This document shows positions 16,612 to 24,119 of a DNA stretch of 36,955 nucleotides, one piece after another; position 1 is the stretch's first letter, and each line of letters begins with the position of its first letter. This stretch comes from Candidatus Alistipes intestinipullorum. Lineage in GTDB: Bacteria; Bacteroidota; Bacteroidia; Bacteroidales; Rikenellaceae. The stretch spans positions 1-36,955 of the forward strand of contig DXGO01000123.1 in the NCBI GenBank assembly GCA_019113885.1, written 5' to 3'. The position numbers and the translations under genes are program-made. The notes beneath the pieces were generated by a model, which made no database searches, was not told where the DNA came from, and saw only the letters and a list, made by a program, of their open reading frames with translations.

Positions 16612-17619
16612 TCAAAAGAGCGTGGTATCCCCGCTGCCGCGAGGTGCCAGGCCGAGGTGCTCCCAGGCCAGCGGTGTGGCTTCGCGGCCACGTGGCGTGC
16701 GTTTGAGGAAGCCTTCCTTGATGAGGAACGGTTCGTAGACCTCCTCGATCGTTCCGGCCTCCTCGCCCACGGCCGTGGCAATGGTGTTCAATCCGACGGG
16801 CCCGCCGTTGAACTTCTCGATGATCGTGCCGAGAATCTTGTTGTCCATCTGGTCGAGGCCCCGCGAGTCGATATTCAGCGCCGTAAGCGCGAAGCGGGTG
16901 ATTTCGAGGTCGACGTGCCCTTCGCCCTTGACCATCGCGAAGTCCCTTACGCGCCGCAGCAGGGCGTTGGCGATACGCGGCGTGCCACGCGAGCGGAGCG
17001 CCACCTCGTGGGCCGCGTCGTCGTCGATCGTGATGTCGAGAATCCGTGCCGAACGCTGTACGATGCCGGCCAGCACCGGGGCGTCGTAATACTCCAGGTG
17101 GCACTGGATGCCGAAGCGGGCGCGCAGGGGCGAGGTGAGCAGGCCGCTGCGCGTCGTGGCGCCGATGAGCGTGAAGGGGGCCAGTTCGATCTGGATTGAG
17201 CGGGCCGAGGGACCCTTGTCGAGGACGATGTCGATCTTATAGTCCTCCATGGCCGAATAGAGGTACTCCTCGACGATCGGGCTCAGGCGGTGAATCTCGT
17301 CGATGAAGAGCACGTCGCCGGGGTTGAGGTTCGTGAGCAGTCCGGCCAGGTCGCCGGGCTTGTCGAGGACGGGGCCCGACGTCACGCGCAACTGGGCTCC
17401 CATCTCGTTGGCGATGATATTGGCCAGGGTGGTCTTTCCGAGTCCCGGGGGACCGTGGAGCAGCACATGGTCGAGCGAGTCGCCGCGCATGAGCGCCGCC
17501 TTGATAAAGATGCGGAGATTTTCGACGATCTTGTCCTGTCCGGAGAAACTTTCGAGCTCCTGCGGGCGGATCCGGTTCTCGAATTCGAGATCACTTTCTG
17601 GATTGCGTACGATGGACAT
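16612..17619 (-). CDS. ruvB: Holliday junction branch-migration ATPase RuvB
   Basis: RuvB is the hexameric motor that, with RuvA, drives branch migration of Holliday junctions during recombination and repair. The 335-residue protein has Walker [21 protein letters not shown], Walker [10 protein letters not shown], sensor I GATTRSG, the arginine finger SPLRARFG, and the C-terminal winged helix ([17 protein letters not shown]). ruvA and ruvC are not next to it. The start at 17619 is set by the conserved MSIVRNPE start and by the -7 box 4 nt upstream. Confidence 0.97.
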   Translation of the reverse strand: MSIVRNPESDLEFENRIRPQELESFSGQDKIVENLRIFIKAALMRGDSLDHVLLHGPPGLGKTTLANIIANEMGAQLRVTSGPVLDKPGDLAGLLTNLNPGDVLFIDEIHRLSPIVEEYLYSAMEDYKIDIVLDKGPSARSIQIELAPFTLIGATTRSGLLTSPLRARFGIQCHLEYYDAPVLAGIVQRSARILDITIDDDAAHEVALRSRGTPRIANALLRRVRDFAMVKGEGHVDLEITRFALTALNIDSRGLDQMDNKILGTIIEKFNGGPVGLNTIATAVGEEAGTIEEVYEPFLIKEGFLKRTPRGREATPLAWEHLGLAPRGSGDTTLF

Positions 17620-17623
17620 AGTG

Positions 17624-17631
17624 CAAAGATA
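17624..17631 (-). promoter_or_regulatory. -7 box TATCTTTG, 4 nt from the ruvB start codon
   Basis: A perfect TAnnTTTG match on the minus strand is followed by CACT and the ATG at 17619, so ruvB mRNA is probably leaderless. No -33 TTTG at the normal distance. Confidence 0.65.
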
Positions 17632-17663
17632 CGTTTTTTCGCCGAAACCCGCTCCGCCGGGAG

Positions 17664-17697
17664 AAAAAAATCCGGCCCGCGGGTTGTGCGGGCCGGA
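17664..17697 (-). terminator. Intrinsic terminator of the NigD-like gene
   Basis: TCCGGCCCGC and GCGGGCCGGA form a 10-bp perfect stem with a 7-nt loop, followed by T7 on the minus strand: a textbook intrinsic terminator, 22 nt past the stop and just before the ruvB promoter. Confidence 0.9.
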
Positions 17698-17718
17698 CCT
17701 GCTGCCGTGGCGGAGTGG

Positions 17719-18411
17719 CTACTTCTCCTCGGGCAGGTCGAATTTCAGGTATTTCGTACCGTTCTGCTGGGTCTGGATCTTCAGCGTGATGCCTTTCTTG
17801 CCCTCCAGTTGCTCGGCCAGCGGCGTCATGTCGAGCGAGATGTAGTACCAATAGGTGTAGCCGTGGATGTCGCCGTCGGCATTGTGACGCAGTTCGACGT
17901 CGAGGTATCCCTCATTGGTCTCCTCCGGAGCCTCTACGTTGTTGACGATCAACGTGAAGGAGTGCTTTGAGTTGTCCGAGACGGGGTAGCCCACATAGAG
18001 CGTCAGCCACTCTTTGGTGAAGTTGCTGTAACGGAGGTAGTCGGTCATGAAGCTCGTGGGGTTGTTGCCCAGCTTGTCGAGCTCTTCCTGGGTGTTGACC
18101 ACCTGCGACGTGCCGGAATAGATGATGTCTATGCCGTAGAGCGCAATGTTGTAGTCGTAACCCGAGACGGGTTCTTCGAGCAGGTTGAACCAGACGATCG
18201 CGCGTTTGTGCTCGTCTTTGGGCGTGTAACCCTGCATTCGGGACTTGTCGCTCGGATAGAGCGTCTGTCCGTTGTCACGCTGGAAATAATAGTCGCCATT
18301 GTCGAGCGACTTGATGCTTGTGATGAGCGAGTAGCCAGGGTAATCGCCTTCGTCGTTGTTGCAGGCCGAAATAAAGAGTGCGGCGAAGAGTATGAATCCG
18401 AATTTTTTCAT
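17719..18411 (-). CDS. NigD-like lipoprotein
   Basis: This 230-residue lipoprotein begins MKKFGFILFAALFISAC with the lipidated Cys at 17, followed by NNDEGDYPGYSLITSIKSL, the N-terminal OB-like region of NigD-like proteins. The C-terminal beta-rich half (YWYYISLDMTPLAEQLEGKKGITLKIQTQ) fits the NigD C-terminal domain. NigD-like proteins are Bacteroidetes-specific and of unknown function; nigD itself was named from a bacteriocin-linked locus, but nothing of that kind is nearby. The Asp/Glu just after the lipidated Cys (NNDEG) resembles the export signal for surface lipoproteins of this phylum, so it may be surface exposed. It is divergent from the sigma factor gene by 130 bp. Confidence 0.85.
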   Translation of the reverse strand: MKKFGFILFAALFISACNNDEGDYPGYSLITSIKSLDNGDYYFQRDNGQTLYPSDKSRMQGYTPKDEHKRAIVWFNLLEEPVSGYDYNIALYGIDIIYSGTSQVVNTQEELDKLGNNPTSFMTDYLRYSNFTKEWLTLYVGYPVSDNSKHSFTLIVNNVEAPEETNEGYLDVELRHNADGDIHGYTYWYYISLDMTPLAEQLEGKKGITLKIQTQQNGTKYLKFDLPEEK

Positions 18412-18476
18412 CTTGTCGTAATTTTATGTTACCTTTCGCATTTAAAACGTCGGGCTGCGGTAAATACTGCATCATG

Positions 18477-18490
18477 GAAAAAATTTTTTC
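18477..18490. promoter_or_regulatory. 14-bp perfect palindrome GAAAAAATTTTTTC in the NigD/sigma gap
   Basis: The palindrome lies midway in the divergent gap 18412-18541, where neither gene has a clean TAnnTTTG box (best for the sigma gene is TGGTTTTG at 18531-18538, one mismatch, 3 nt before the ATG). It may be an operator or simply an A/T-tract. Confidence 0.25.
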
Positions 18491-18541
18491 ATCTTCGTGC
18501 AGTCTTTTCACCGCAGACGCGTTTATATAGTGGTTTTGGAC

Positions 18542-19102
18542 ATGCAAATGGAGGAACAGATACTGGCCGAAGGGTGCAGCGCGGGGAGCGATGCAGCCCG
18601 CAAGGAGCTCTACGACCGTTATGCCGGTCGTCTGTTGGCCATTTGCATGCGCTACTCCGGAGACCGTGCAACGGCCGAGGACCTGATGCACGACGCGTTC
18701 CTGAAGATTTACGGGGCGTTTGACCGCTTCACTTACCGGGGCCCCGGATCGTTGCGGGCCTGGATCGAGCGGATTACGGTCAACGTGGCGCTCGAGTGGC
18801 TTCGCAGCCGCAGCCGCTTTACGGGCGTCTCGCTCGATGAGGGACGGAGCGCCGCCGGAGCCGCCGAGCCTGAACCGGCTGCCGACGAGATTGCCCGGGT
18901 GCCGCGCGAGGTGCTGATGCGCATGGTGGGCGAACTGCCCGATGGCTATCGTGCGGTGTTCAACCTCTACTGCATCGAGGAGTATTCCCACCGGGAGATC
19001 GCCGCGATGTTGGGGATCAACGAGAAAAGTTCCTCCTCACAGCTCTCGAGAGCCCGAAGCATTTTGGCCCGCAAGGTCCGGGAGTATTTGGAAACGCATT
19101 GA
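18542..19102 (+). CDS. ECF-type RNA polymerase sigma factor
   Basis: This 186-residue sigma factor has region 2 at about residues 22-92 (ELYDRYAGRLLAICMRYSGDRATAEDLMHDAFLKIY, then LRAWIERITVNVALEWLR) and region 4 at about 121-178 (ELPDGYRAVFNLYCIEEYSHREIAAMLGINEKSSSSQLSRARSIL). Region 3 is missing, as expected for ECF factors. I take the ATG at 18542; 18548 would cost two residues, and an open frame from 18497 adds an unlikely basic tail. The stop is 9 nt before the barrel protein gene, so the two are cotranscribed and very likely regulate one another. It is the only sigma factor in the window. Confidence 0.92.
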   Translation: MQMEEQILAEGCSAGSDAARKELYDRYAGRLLAICMRYSGDRATAEDLMHDAFLKIYGAFDRFTYRGPGSLRAWIERITVNVALEWLRSRSRFTGVSLDEGRSAAGAAEPEPAADEIARVPREVLMRMVGELPDGYRAVFNLYCIEEYSHREIAAMLGINEKSSSSQLSRARSILARKVREYLETH

Positions 19103-19111
19103 GCGTATGTT

Positions 19112-20503
19112 ATGAAACAGGATCAGAATAACGATTGGATCGAAGCCATGCGGCAATCGCTGCGCGATGCCGAACTGACGCCTCCGGCGGACGGTTGGGC
19201 ACGCTTGCAGCGGGAGTTGGGGTCGCCTGCGCCGGAACGGGTCCCGGAACCCGCGACCGACGCTCCCCGGCGTCCCGCATGGCGGATCGTCTGGCCGCAG
19301 GTTGCTGCTGTCGCCGCTGCTGTATTGATCTGTATCGTGGCAGGAGGTATCCTGCTGCGTTCGGATCGCATATGGGTACAAGAAGGGGATGTTATCGCAT
19401 CGGCAGCGGACAAAAAGTCAACCTCGGCTTCCATGCCGCCGCAATCCGAGTCGGAAAGGCTGTCGAAAACACTGGCCGAGACCGTCGGATTGTCGCAGGA
19501 GCCGTCTGATACGCCGTCCTCCTCCATACGGCGACAGACGCTCCTCGCTGCGGCTACCTCTGCAGATCGGGTCCCGGCGGAGACGGAGCGCTCCGCACGG
19601 ACCGAATCTGTCGGAGTCTCCCGTTCGGCGGTTACCGGGAAAACCGCCCCCGCGATTGACGGAACAGGCATCCCGACTGCATCCTCAGCCCGTGCGGCAT
19701 CTCTTTCAGAACCCTCGACCCCTGTGGATGAAGAACCTGCGCCCACCAGCGTGCGGACTCCGGCCGACGGGGCCGATGCATCGACGCGTCGGGCCGTAGC
19801 GCAGGCGGCTTCTTCCTCCAGTACCCGCAGCCGGAACGTTTCGGACGAACTGTTCGTCGCGCAGCGTCAGCCTCGCAAACGGGCCTCTTTTTCGCTGCAT
19901 GCCGGCGGTAGCCTCTCGGGAAACAATACCGACGGAACATATCGTCAGGGAGTGCAGATGTCGATTTCGAACGATGTATCGTCGATGGTCGGTACCGGGG
20001 ACAATATGGTGCTTACGCAGCGTTTCGATGCCCGGGACAATGCTTATCGCCACCATCAGCCGCTGAGTTTCGGACTTTCGGTATCGAAGGAATTCCCTCA
20101 TGGGTTGTCACTCGAAAGCGGTGTAATCTATACGCTGGTGCGATCCGACGTGCAGACACGCTATTCGTCGGAGGATGTGAGCCAGAAGCTCCATTTCATC
20201 GGTATTCCGCTGCGGCTCAACTGGCGGTTCTTCGAGCGCGGGCGCCTTTCATTATATATAGGTGCGGGGGGTATGGCCGAGAAGTGCGTGTCGGCGAAGT
20301 TCGGAACGACGTCGGTGAACGAATCGGCCCTGCAATGGTCGGCGCTGGCTGCTGTGGGACTGCAGTACCGCCTCGGGGAGGTCGTAGGCCTCTATTTCGA
20401 ACCTGAAGGCTCCTATTATTTTACGGAGACCCGGTTGCGCACCGTGCGTACGGAGTCTCCGATGACCCTTTCGCTACGGTTGGGCGTGCGTTTATCCTTC
20501 TGA
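19112..20503 (+). CDS. Anti-sigma-like inner-membrane anchor fused through a long linker to an outer-membrane beta-barrel
   Basis: This 463-residue protein has four parts. Residues 1-55 are a cytoplasmic segment (DWIEAMRQSLRDAELTPPADGWARLQREL) like the start of anti-sigma proteins paired with ECF factors. Residues 59-82 are a single membrane helix (VWPQVAAVAAAVLICIVAGGILL). Residues 85-255 form a Ser/Thr/Ala/Pro/Glu-rich linker with no visible domain. Residues 256-463 are an amphipathic beta-barrel of PorT-like type (RASFSLHAGGSLSG, HFIGIPLRLNWRF, LSLYIGAGGMAEK, LAAVGLQYRLGEVVGLYFEPEGSYYF), ending in RLGVRLSF with the terminal Phe of outer-membrane proteins. There is no cleavable signal peptide. 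It follows the sigma gene by 9 nt. I infer that it holds the sigma factor and spans the envelope. Bacteroides carry similar pairs, but I know of no described mechanism. Confidence 0.8.
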   Translation: MKQDQNNDWIEAMRQSLRDAELTPPADGWARLQRELGSPAPERVPEPATDAPRRPAWRIVWPQVAAVAAAVLICIVAGGILLRSDRIWVQEGDVIASAADKKSTSASMPPQSESERLSKTLAETVGLSQEPSDTPSSSIRRQTLLAAATSADRVPAETERSARTESVGVSRSAVTGKTAPAIDGTGIPTASSARAASLSEPSTPVDEEPAPTSVRTPADGADASTRRAVAQAASSSSTRSRNVSDELFVAQRQPRKRASFSLHAGGSLSGNNTDGTYRQGVQMSISNDVSSMVGTGDNMVLTQRFDARDNAYRHHQPLSFGLSVSKEFPHGLSLESGVIYTLVRSDVQTRYSSEDVSQKLHFIGIPLRLNWRFFERGRLSLYIGAGGMAEKCVSAKFGTTSVNESALQWSALAAVGLQYRLGEVVGLYFEPEGSYYFTETRLRTVRTESPMTLSLRLGVRLSF

Positions 20504-20537
20504 CATGACTTTGGCACGCTGTGCGCCGCACCGTAGT

Positions 20538-20566
20538 AAGTCCGTATGCCCGTACGGACTTTTTTT
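20538..20566 (+). terminator. Terminator of the sigma/barrel operon
   Basis: AAGTCCGTA and TACGGACTT form a 9-bp stem with a 6-nt loop, followed by a run of T. It lies 35 nt after the barrel gene stop. Between it and the tRNA (20567-20752) I see nothing further. Confidence 0.88.
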
Positions 20567-20752
20567 GTGGCCGTTCGGCAGTCCGGGATACGGACGATCG
20601 GGCATTCTCTGATCTAAAATTGCTATTTTTTATTGCAGGGCTGAATTTTGTTATTATTTTTGTTGCCGGAAGCGTCATCTGCCGGCAGAATTCGGGACGG
20701 GAACTTCGGAACATAAAAAAACACAAGTACGGCGTGCCGCACTTGTGTCGTG

Positions 20753-20824
20753 TAGTCCCGACGGGAATCGAACCCATATCGTAAGAACCGGAATCTTATA
20801 TTCTATCCATTGAACTACGGGACC
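20753..20824 (-). tRNA. tRNA-Arg (anticodon CCG)
   Basis: Read on the minus strand, the acceptor is GGTCCCG against CGGGACT (the first pair is G-U) with discriminator A. The D arm is GTTC/GAAT. The anticodon stem TAAGA/TCTTA encloses loop TTCCGGT with anticodon CCG, reading the CGG codon. The T arm is ATGGG/CCCGT with loop TTCGATT. The 3' CCA is not encoded. A near-consensus -7 box (CATCTTTG, 20832-20839) lies 7 nt upstream. Confidence 0.93.
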
Positions 20825-20831
20825 GGGGCAG

Positions 20832-20839
20832 CAAAGATG
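20832..20839 (-). promoter_or_regulatory. tRNA-Arg -7 box, CATCTTTG
   Basis: One mismatch to TAnnTTTG on the minus strand, 7 nt before the first tRNA base, so little or no 5' leader is expected. Confidence 0.45.
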
Positions 20840-20866
20840 CAAAAAAAATTTTAATTGTACAAAAAA

Positions 20867-21496
20867 ATGCGGGAAAAGAGGAGTAATTGGCAGCGAGTCG
20901 AGGCCGTAATCAAGTGGGCGAACATGACGACCAACTATTTTGCACGGTACATCGGACTGGCGAGGGGAGAGAACCTGTATCAGATAAAACGCGGAAACAA
21001 CGGCATTTCGCTCGATGTGGCCAACCGTATCGTGGCCAAGTTCCCCGAGGTGGACAAACTGTGGCTGCTGACCGGCGAGGGGCAGATGTTTTCCGACAAC
21101 CGCCTGCGGGGTGCGCAGATTCCCTATTACCATGTTGAGGTCGAGCGGGGTATCGTCGATCATGAAACGCTCGTTCCCGACGGTTATCTGGTCGTCCCGC
21201 CGGTGGGGGATTGCGATTTCGCCATGTGCTATACGGGGCACGCCATGGGGCCCTCGATCCCTTCGGGAACGGTCCTGTTGCTCAAGGCGGTCGACCGGGA
21301 TGCAATAATTCCCGGGTCGGAGTATGTGATTGTCGGCCGAAAAATTGTAACTTTGCGTACGGTACGTACCTCTCCCGAGAACGAGCGGGTGCGCCTGGTT
21401 GCCGGAGACCGTGAAAACTATGATGATATTGTGCTGAATGTCAACGATATAGTTGCGGTTTACATGGTGAAGGGCAAGTTGATAGTAACCAATTGA
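20867..21496 (+). CDS. HTH/S24 (LexA-like) regulator lacking the peptidase serine
   Basis: This 209-residue regulator has an N-terminal XRE-type helix-turn-helix (residues about 5-75, ending in DKLWLLTGEGQMF, which is typical of Bacteroidetes S24 regulators). A C-terminal S24-like domain follows, with IPYYHVEVERG, the CDFAMCYTGHAMGPSIPSGTVLLL block and EYVIVGRKIVTLR. In active members the block reads GDSMxP; here the Ser is Ala126. The Lys of the dyad also seems replaced, by Arg164 or Thr162. So it should not self-cleave. I choose the ATG at 20867; a TTG at 20855 would add four residues. Its stop is 10 nt before ribE, so it is part of that transcript. DNA targets are unknown. Confidence 0.85.
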   Translation: MREKRSNWQRVEAVIKWANMTTNYFARYIGLARGENLYQIKRGNNGISLDVANRIVAKFPEVDKLWLLTGEGQMFSDNRLRGAQIPYYHVEVERGIVDHETLVPDGYLVVPPVGDCDFAMCYTGHAMGPSIPSGTVLLLKAVDRDAIIPGSEYVIVGRKIVTLRTVRTSPENERVRLVAGDRENYDDIVLNVNDIVAVYMVKGKLIVTN

Positions 21497-21506
21497 ACGA
21501 AAAAAT

Positions 21507-22103
21507 ATGTTTTCAGGCATCGTCGAAGGCATGGCGGAGGTCGTTTCGATCCGCACCGACCGCCAAAACAAGGATTTTACACTGCGTGCGGATTTTACCC
21601 GGGAATTGAAGATCGACCAGAGCATTGCTCATAACGGCGTGTGTCTGACGGTGGTCGACATCACAGGGGACACCTATACCGTCACGGCGATGAAGGAGAC
21701 GCTGGACCGCAGCAACCTCGGGCTGCTTGCGGTGGGCGATCTGGTCAACGTCGAGCGTTCGATGAAGCCCGACGCGTTGCTCGACGGCCATATCGTGCAG
21801 GGGCACGTCGACCAGACGGCCGTCTGCACGGCCCGCGAGGATGCCGACGGCAGCTGGTACTTCACCTTCGAGTACGAACCCCGCGGCGGCGGTCTCTGCA
21901 CGGTGGAGAAGGGGTCGGTCACGGTCAATGGCGTGAGCCTGACGGTGTGCGATCCTACGGCGAACAGCTTCCGCGTGGCAATCATCCCCTATACGTTCGA
22001 GCATACGAACTTCTGCCGCATCGGCGTGGGGACGGTGGTGAACCTCGAATTCGACATCATCGGGAAATATATCGCCCGGCTGATGCAGAACTATATGAAA
22101 TAA
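21507..22103 (+). CDS. ribE: Riboflavin synthase, alpha-type
   Basis: Riboflavin synthase joins two molecules of 6,7-dimethyl-8-ribityllumazine to give riboflavin and a pyrimidinedione. The 198-residue protein has the N-terminal MFSGIVEGMAEV and two lumazine-binding repeats (first: HNGVCLTVVDITGDTYTVTAMKETL; second: VNGVSLTVCDPTANSFRVAIIPYTFEHTNF), separated by DGHIVQGHVDQTA. The gene is called ribE, ribC or ribB depending on the naming system. No FMN riboswitch is visible upstream, since the gene follows the S24 regulator by 10 nt. The histidine kinase gene starts 8 nt after its stop. Confidence 0.96.
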   Translation: MFSGIVEGMAEVVSIRTDRQNKDFTLRADFTRELKIDQSIAHNGVCLTVVDITGDTYTVTAMKETLDRSNLGLLAVGDLVNVERSMKPDALLDGHIVQGHVDQTAVCTAREDADGSWYFTFEYEPRGGGLCTVEKGSVTVNGVSLTVCDPTANSFRVAIIPYTFEHTNFCRIGVGTVVNLEFDIIGKYIARLMQNYMK

Positions 22104-22111
22104 ATAGAGCC

Positions 22112-23176
22112 ATGGTATCCATTAAAACCAAAGAGGCGGCTTCGGCCTGGATCGGCCTGCTCGCCACGGTGATCGTCGCCGGGATACTCTTTATCTTGGG
22201 GGCGAAAGGGGTGCCGATCCGCTGGATCGTCGCTGCCGTCGTGTTGTTCTGCACCTTCTCGATCGTGACGTTCGTTGCGTTGTTCATCATCCGCAAATAC
22301 GTGGCTTACAAGCTCAAGCCGATCTATTCGATCGTCCTTTCGCGCGACGTGCATACGAAGGAGATTTTTTCGGAGCTCAAGGACAAGAAGGTCGAGAACA
22401 TCGGCGAAGAGCTGACGGCCTGGGCCGATACGAACGACAAGGAGATCGCACGCCTGAAGGAGGCGGAGCGTTTCCGCAAACAGTATCTGGGCAACGTGGC
22501 GCACGAGCTGAAGACGCCGATCTTCAACGTCCAGGGGTATATCTCGACGCTGCTCGACGGCGGGTTGGAGGATGAGCTCATCAACCGCAAATACCTGGAG
22601 CGTGCGGAGAAGAGCATCGACCGGCTGATCAACATTGTCAACGACCTCGACACGATCTCCAAACTCGAGAGCAGCATGAACAAGCTTGATTTTGAGAAGT
22701 TTGATATCGTGGCACTGGCCAAGGAGATTGCCGAACAGACCGAGATGGAGGCCGACAAGAAACAGATCCGGATTTCGGTCAAGGGGGCCGAGAACCTGCC
22801 GTCGCCTTTCTGGGTGGTAGCCGACAAGCACTATGTGGGGCAGGTGTTCGTCAACCTGATCGTCAATTCGATCCGTTACGGCAAGGAGGACGGGACGACG
22901 CGCATCCGTTTCCGCGACATGCTGGACAAGATTCTCGTCGAGGTCGAGGACAACGGCCTGGGCATCGGCAAGGAGGACCTGCCGCGCGTCTTCGAGCGCT
23001 TCTACCGCACTGACAAGGGGCGTTCGCGCGAACAGGGCGGTACAGGGCTCGGCCTGGCCATCGTCAAGCACATCGTCGAGGCACACGGTGAACGGATTAC
23101 CGTGCGCAGCGAACTGGGCGTGGGCAGCACCTTCTCCTTCACACTCAAGAAGGCGAACCTGCAAAACACGAAGTGA
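22112..23176 (+). CDS. Sensor histidine kinase, PhoR-like, without a sensor domain
   Basis: This 354-residue inner-membrane kinase has two helices near residues 13-32 and 37-60 with almost no periplasmic loop. A short cytoplasmic linker follows (about 65-120). The H box is FRKQYLGNVAHELKTPIFNV with the phosphorylated His131. The ATPase domain has N box VNLIVNSIRYG, then DNGLGIGKEDLPRVFERFYR and GGTGLGLAIVKHIVEAHG. All catalytic boxes are intact. No response regulator gene lies beside it, so its partner is elsewhere. The missing sensor loop suggests detection within the membrane or cytoplasm. It is placed between ribE and lgt in one run. Confidence 0.93.
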   Translation: MVSIKTKEAASAWIGLLATVIVAGILFILGAKGVPIRWIVAAVVLFCTFSIVTFVALFIIRKYVAYKLKPIYSIVLSRDVHTKEIFSELKDKKVENIGEELTAWADTNDKEIARLKEAERFRKQYLGNVAHELKTPIFNVQGYISTLLDGGLEDELINRKYLERAEKSIDRLINIVNDLDTISKLESSMNKLDFEKFDIVALAKEIAEQTEMEADKKQIRISVKGAENLPSPFWVVADKHYVGQVFVNLIVNSIRYGKEDGTTRIRFRDMLDKILVEVEDNGLGIGKEDLPRVFERFYRTDKGRSREQGGTGLGLAIVKHIVEAHGERITVRSELGVGSTFSFTLKKANLQNTK

Positions 23177-23219
23177 TGCCGGGGCCCTGGAATGACCGAA
23201 AATGTAAACAAATGAATCT

Positions 23220-24119
23220 ATGACACATGTTTTGAGTATCGTATGGGATTTTGACCCGGTCTTTTTCAGTATCGGGACCTTCGAAATCCGCTATTACGGT
23301 CTGATGTGGGCTCTGGCGATCCTGATCGGTGCCTGGTTTTTCGACAATTTCTGCAAACGCGAGGGGCTTTCGCAGGAAGTCTCGGGGTCAATCTTCATTT
23401 ATGGAACCATTGCCACGATCCTCGGGGCGCGCCTCGGCCACTGTCTCTTTTACGATCCGGTGGAGTATCTGTCGAAGCCGTGGACGATCATCACGGGGTT
23501 CCGCGACGGCGGCATGGCGAGCCATGGCGCGGCCATCGGCCTGCTGATCGGCCTGTGGCTCTTTTCGCGCAAGAACCGTCTGCCCTACATCTGGTCGCTG
23601 GACCGCATCATGATTCCCGTGGGGATCGGCGGTGCGATCGTCCGTATGGGCAACCTCTTCAATTCGGAGATTTTCGGCGAGGCGACCTCCCTGCCGTGGG
23701 GGTTCGAGTTCGTCCGTTCGCACAAGTGGCTGGCCGAATATGCCCCGAGTGCCGTGCATCCCACGCAGATTTATGAAGCCCTTTGCTACCTGGTGACTTT
23801 CGGCATCCTGTGGTGGCTCTATTATAAGAAGGACATGGCCCGTCGGCGTCCCGGCATTTTGTTTGGGGTCGGACTGATCGGTGTCTTTCTCACGCGCTTC
23901 ATCATTGAGTTCATCAAGACCGAGCAGGAGGCTTTCGAGGTGGGGTGGACGCTCGACATGGGCCAGTGGCTGAGCATACCCTTCATTCTGTTGGGTCTTT
24001 ACATGATTTGGCGGGGCGCCACGTGCCCGATTGCCGAACCGGTTTCGGCCGAAGGGTCTCCGGCGAAGCCTGCGGCGAAACCCGCAGCTGGCAAAAAAAG
24101 TAAAAAGAGGATAAAATGA
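23220..24119 (+). CDS. lgt: Prolipoprotein diacylglyceryl transferase
   Basis: Lgt moves a diacylglyceryl group from phosphatidylglycerol to the lipobox Cys of prolipoproteins in the inner membrane, the first step of lipoprotein maturation. The 299-residue protein has about seven membrane helices, the GFRDGGMASHGAAIGLLIGL signature, GGAIVRMGNLFNSEIFGEAT with the catalytic Arg/Asn, and AVHPTQIYEALCY. The C-terminal tail is basic (AAGKKSKKRIK). Several genes here make lipoproteins that need it. Its TGA overlaps the next gene's ATG by one base pair plus, as ATGA. Confidence 0.96.
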   Translation: MTHVLSIVWDFDPVFFSIGTFEIRYYGLMWALAILIGAWFFDNFCKREGLSQEVSGSIFIYGTIATILGARLGHCLFYDPVEYLSKPWTIITGFRDGGMASHGAAIGLLIGLWLFSRKNRLPYIWSLDRIMIPVGIGGAIVRMGNLFNSEIFGEATSLPWGFEFVRSHKWLAEYAPSAVHPTQIYEALCYLVTFGILWWLYYKKDMARRRPGILFGVGLIGVFLTRFIIEFIKTEQEAFEVGWTLDMGQWLSIPFILLGLYMIWRGATCPIAEPVSAEGSPAKPAAKPAAGKKSKKRIK

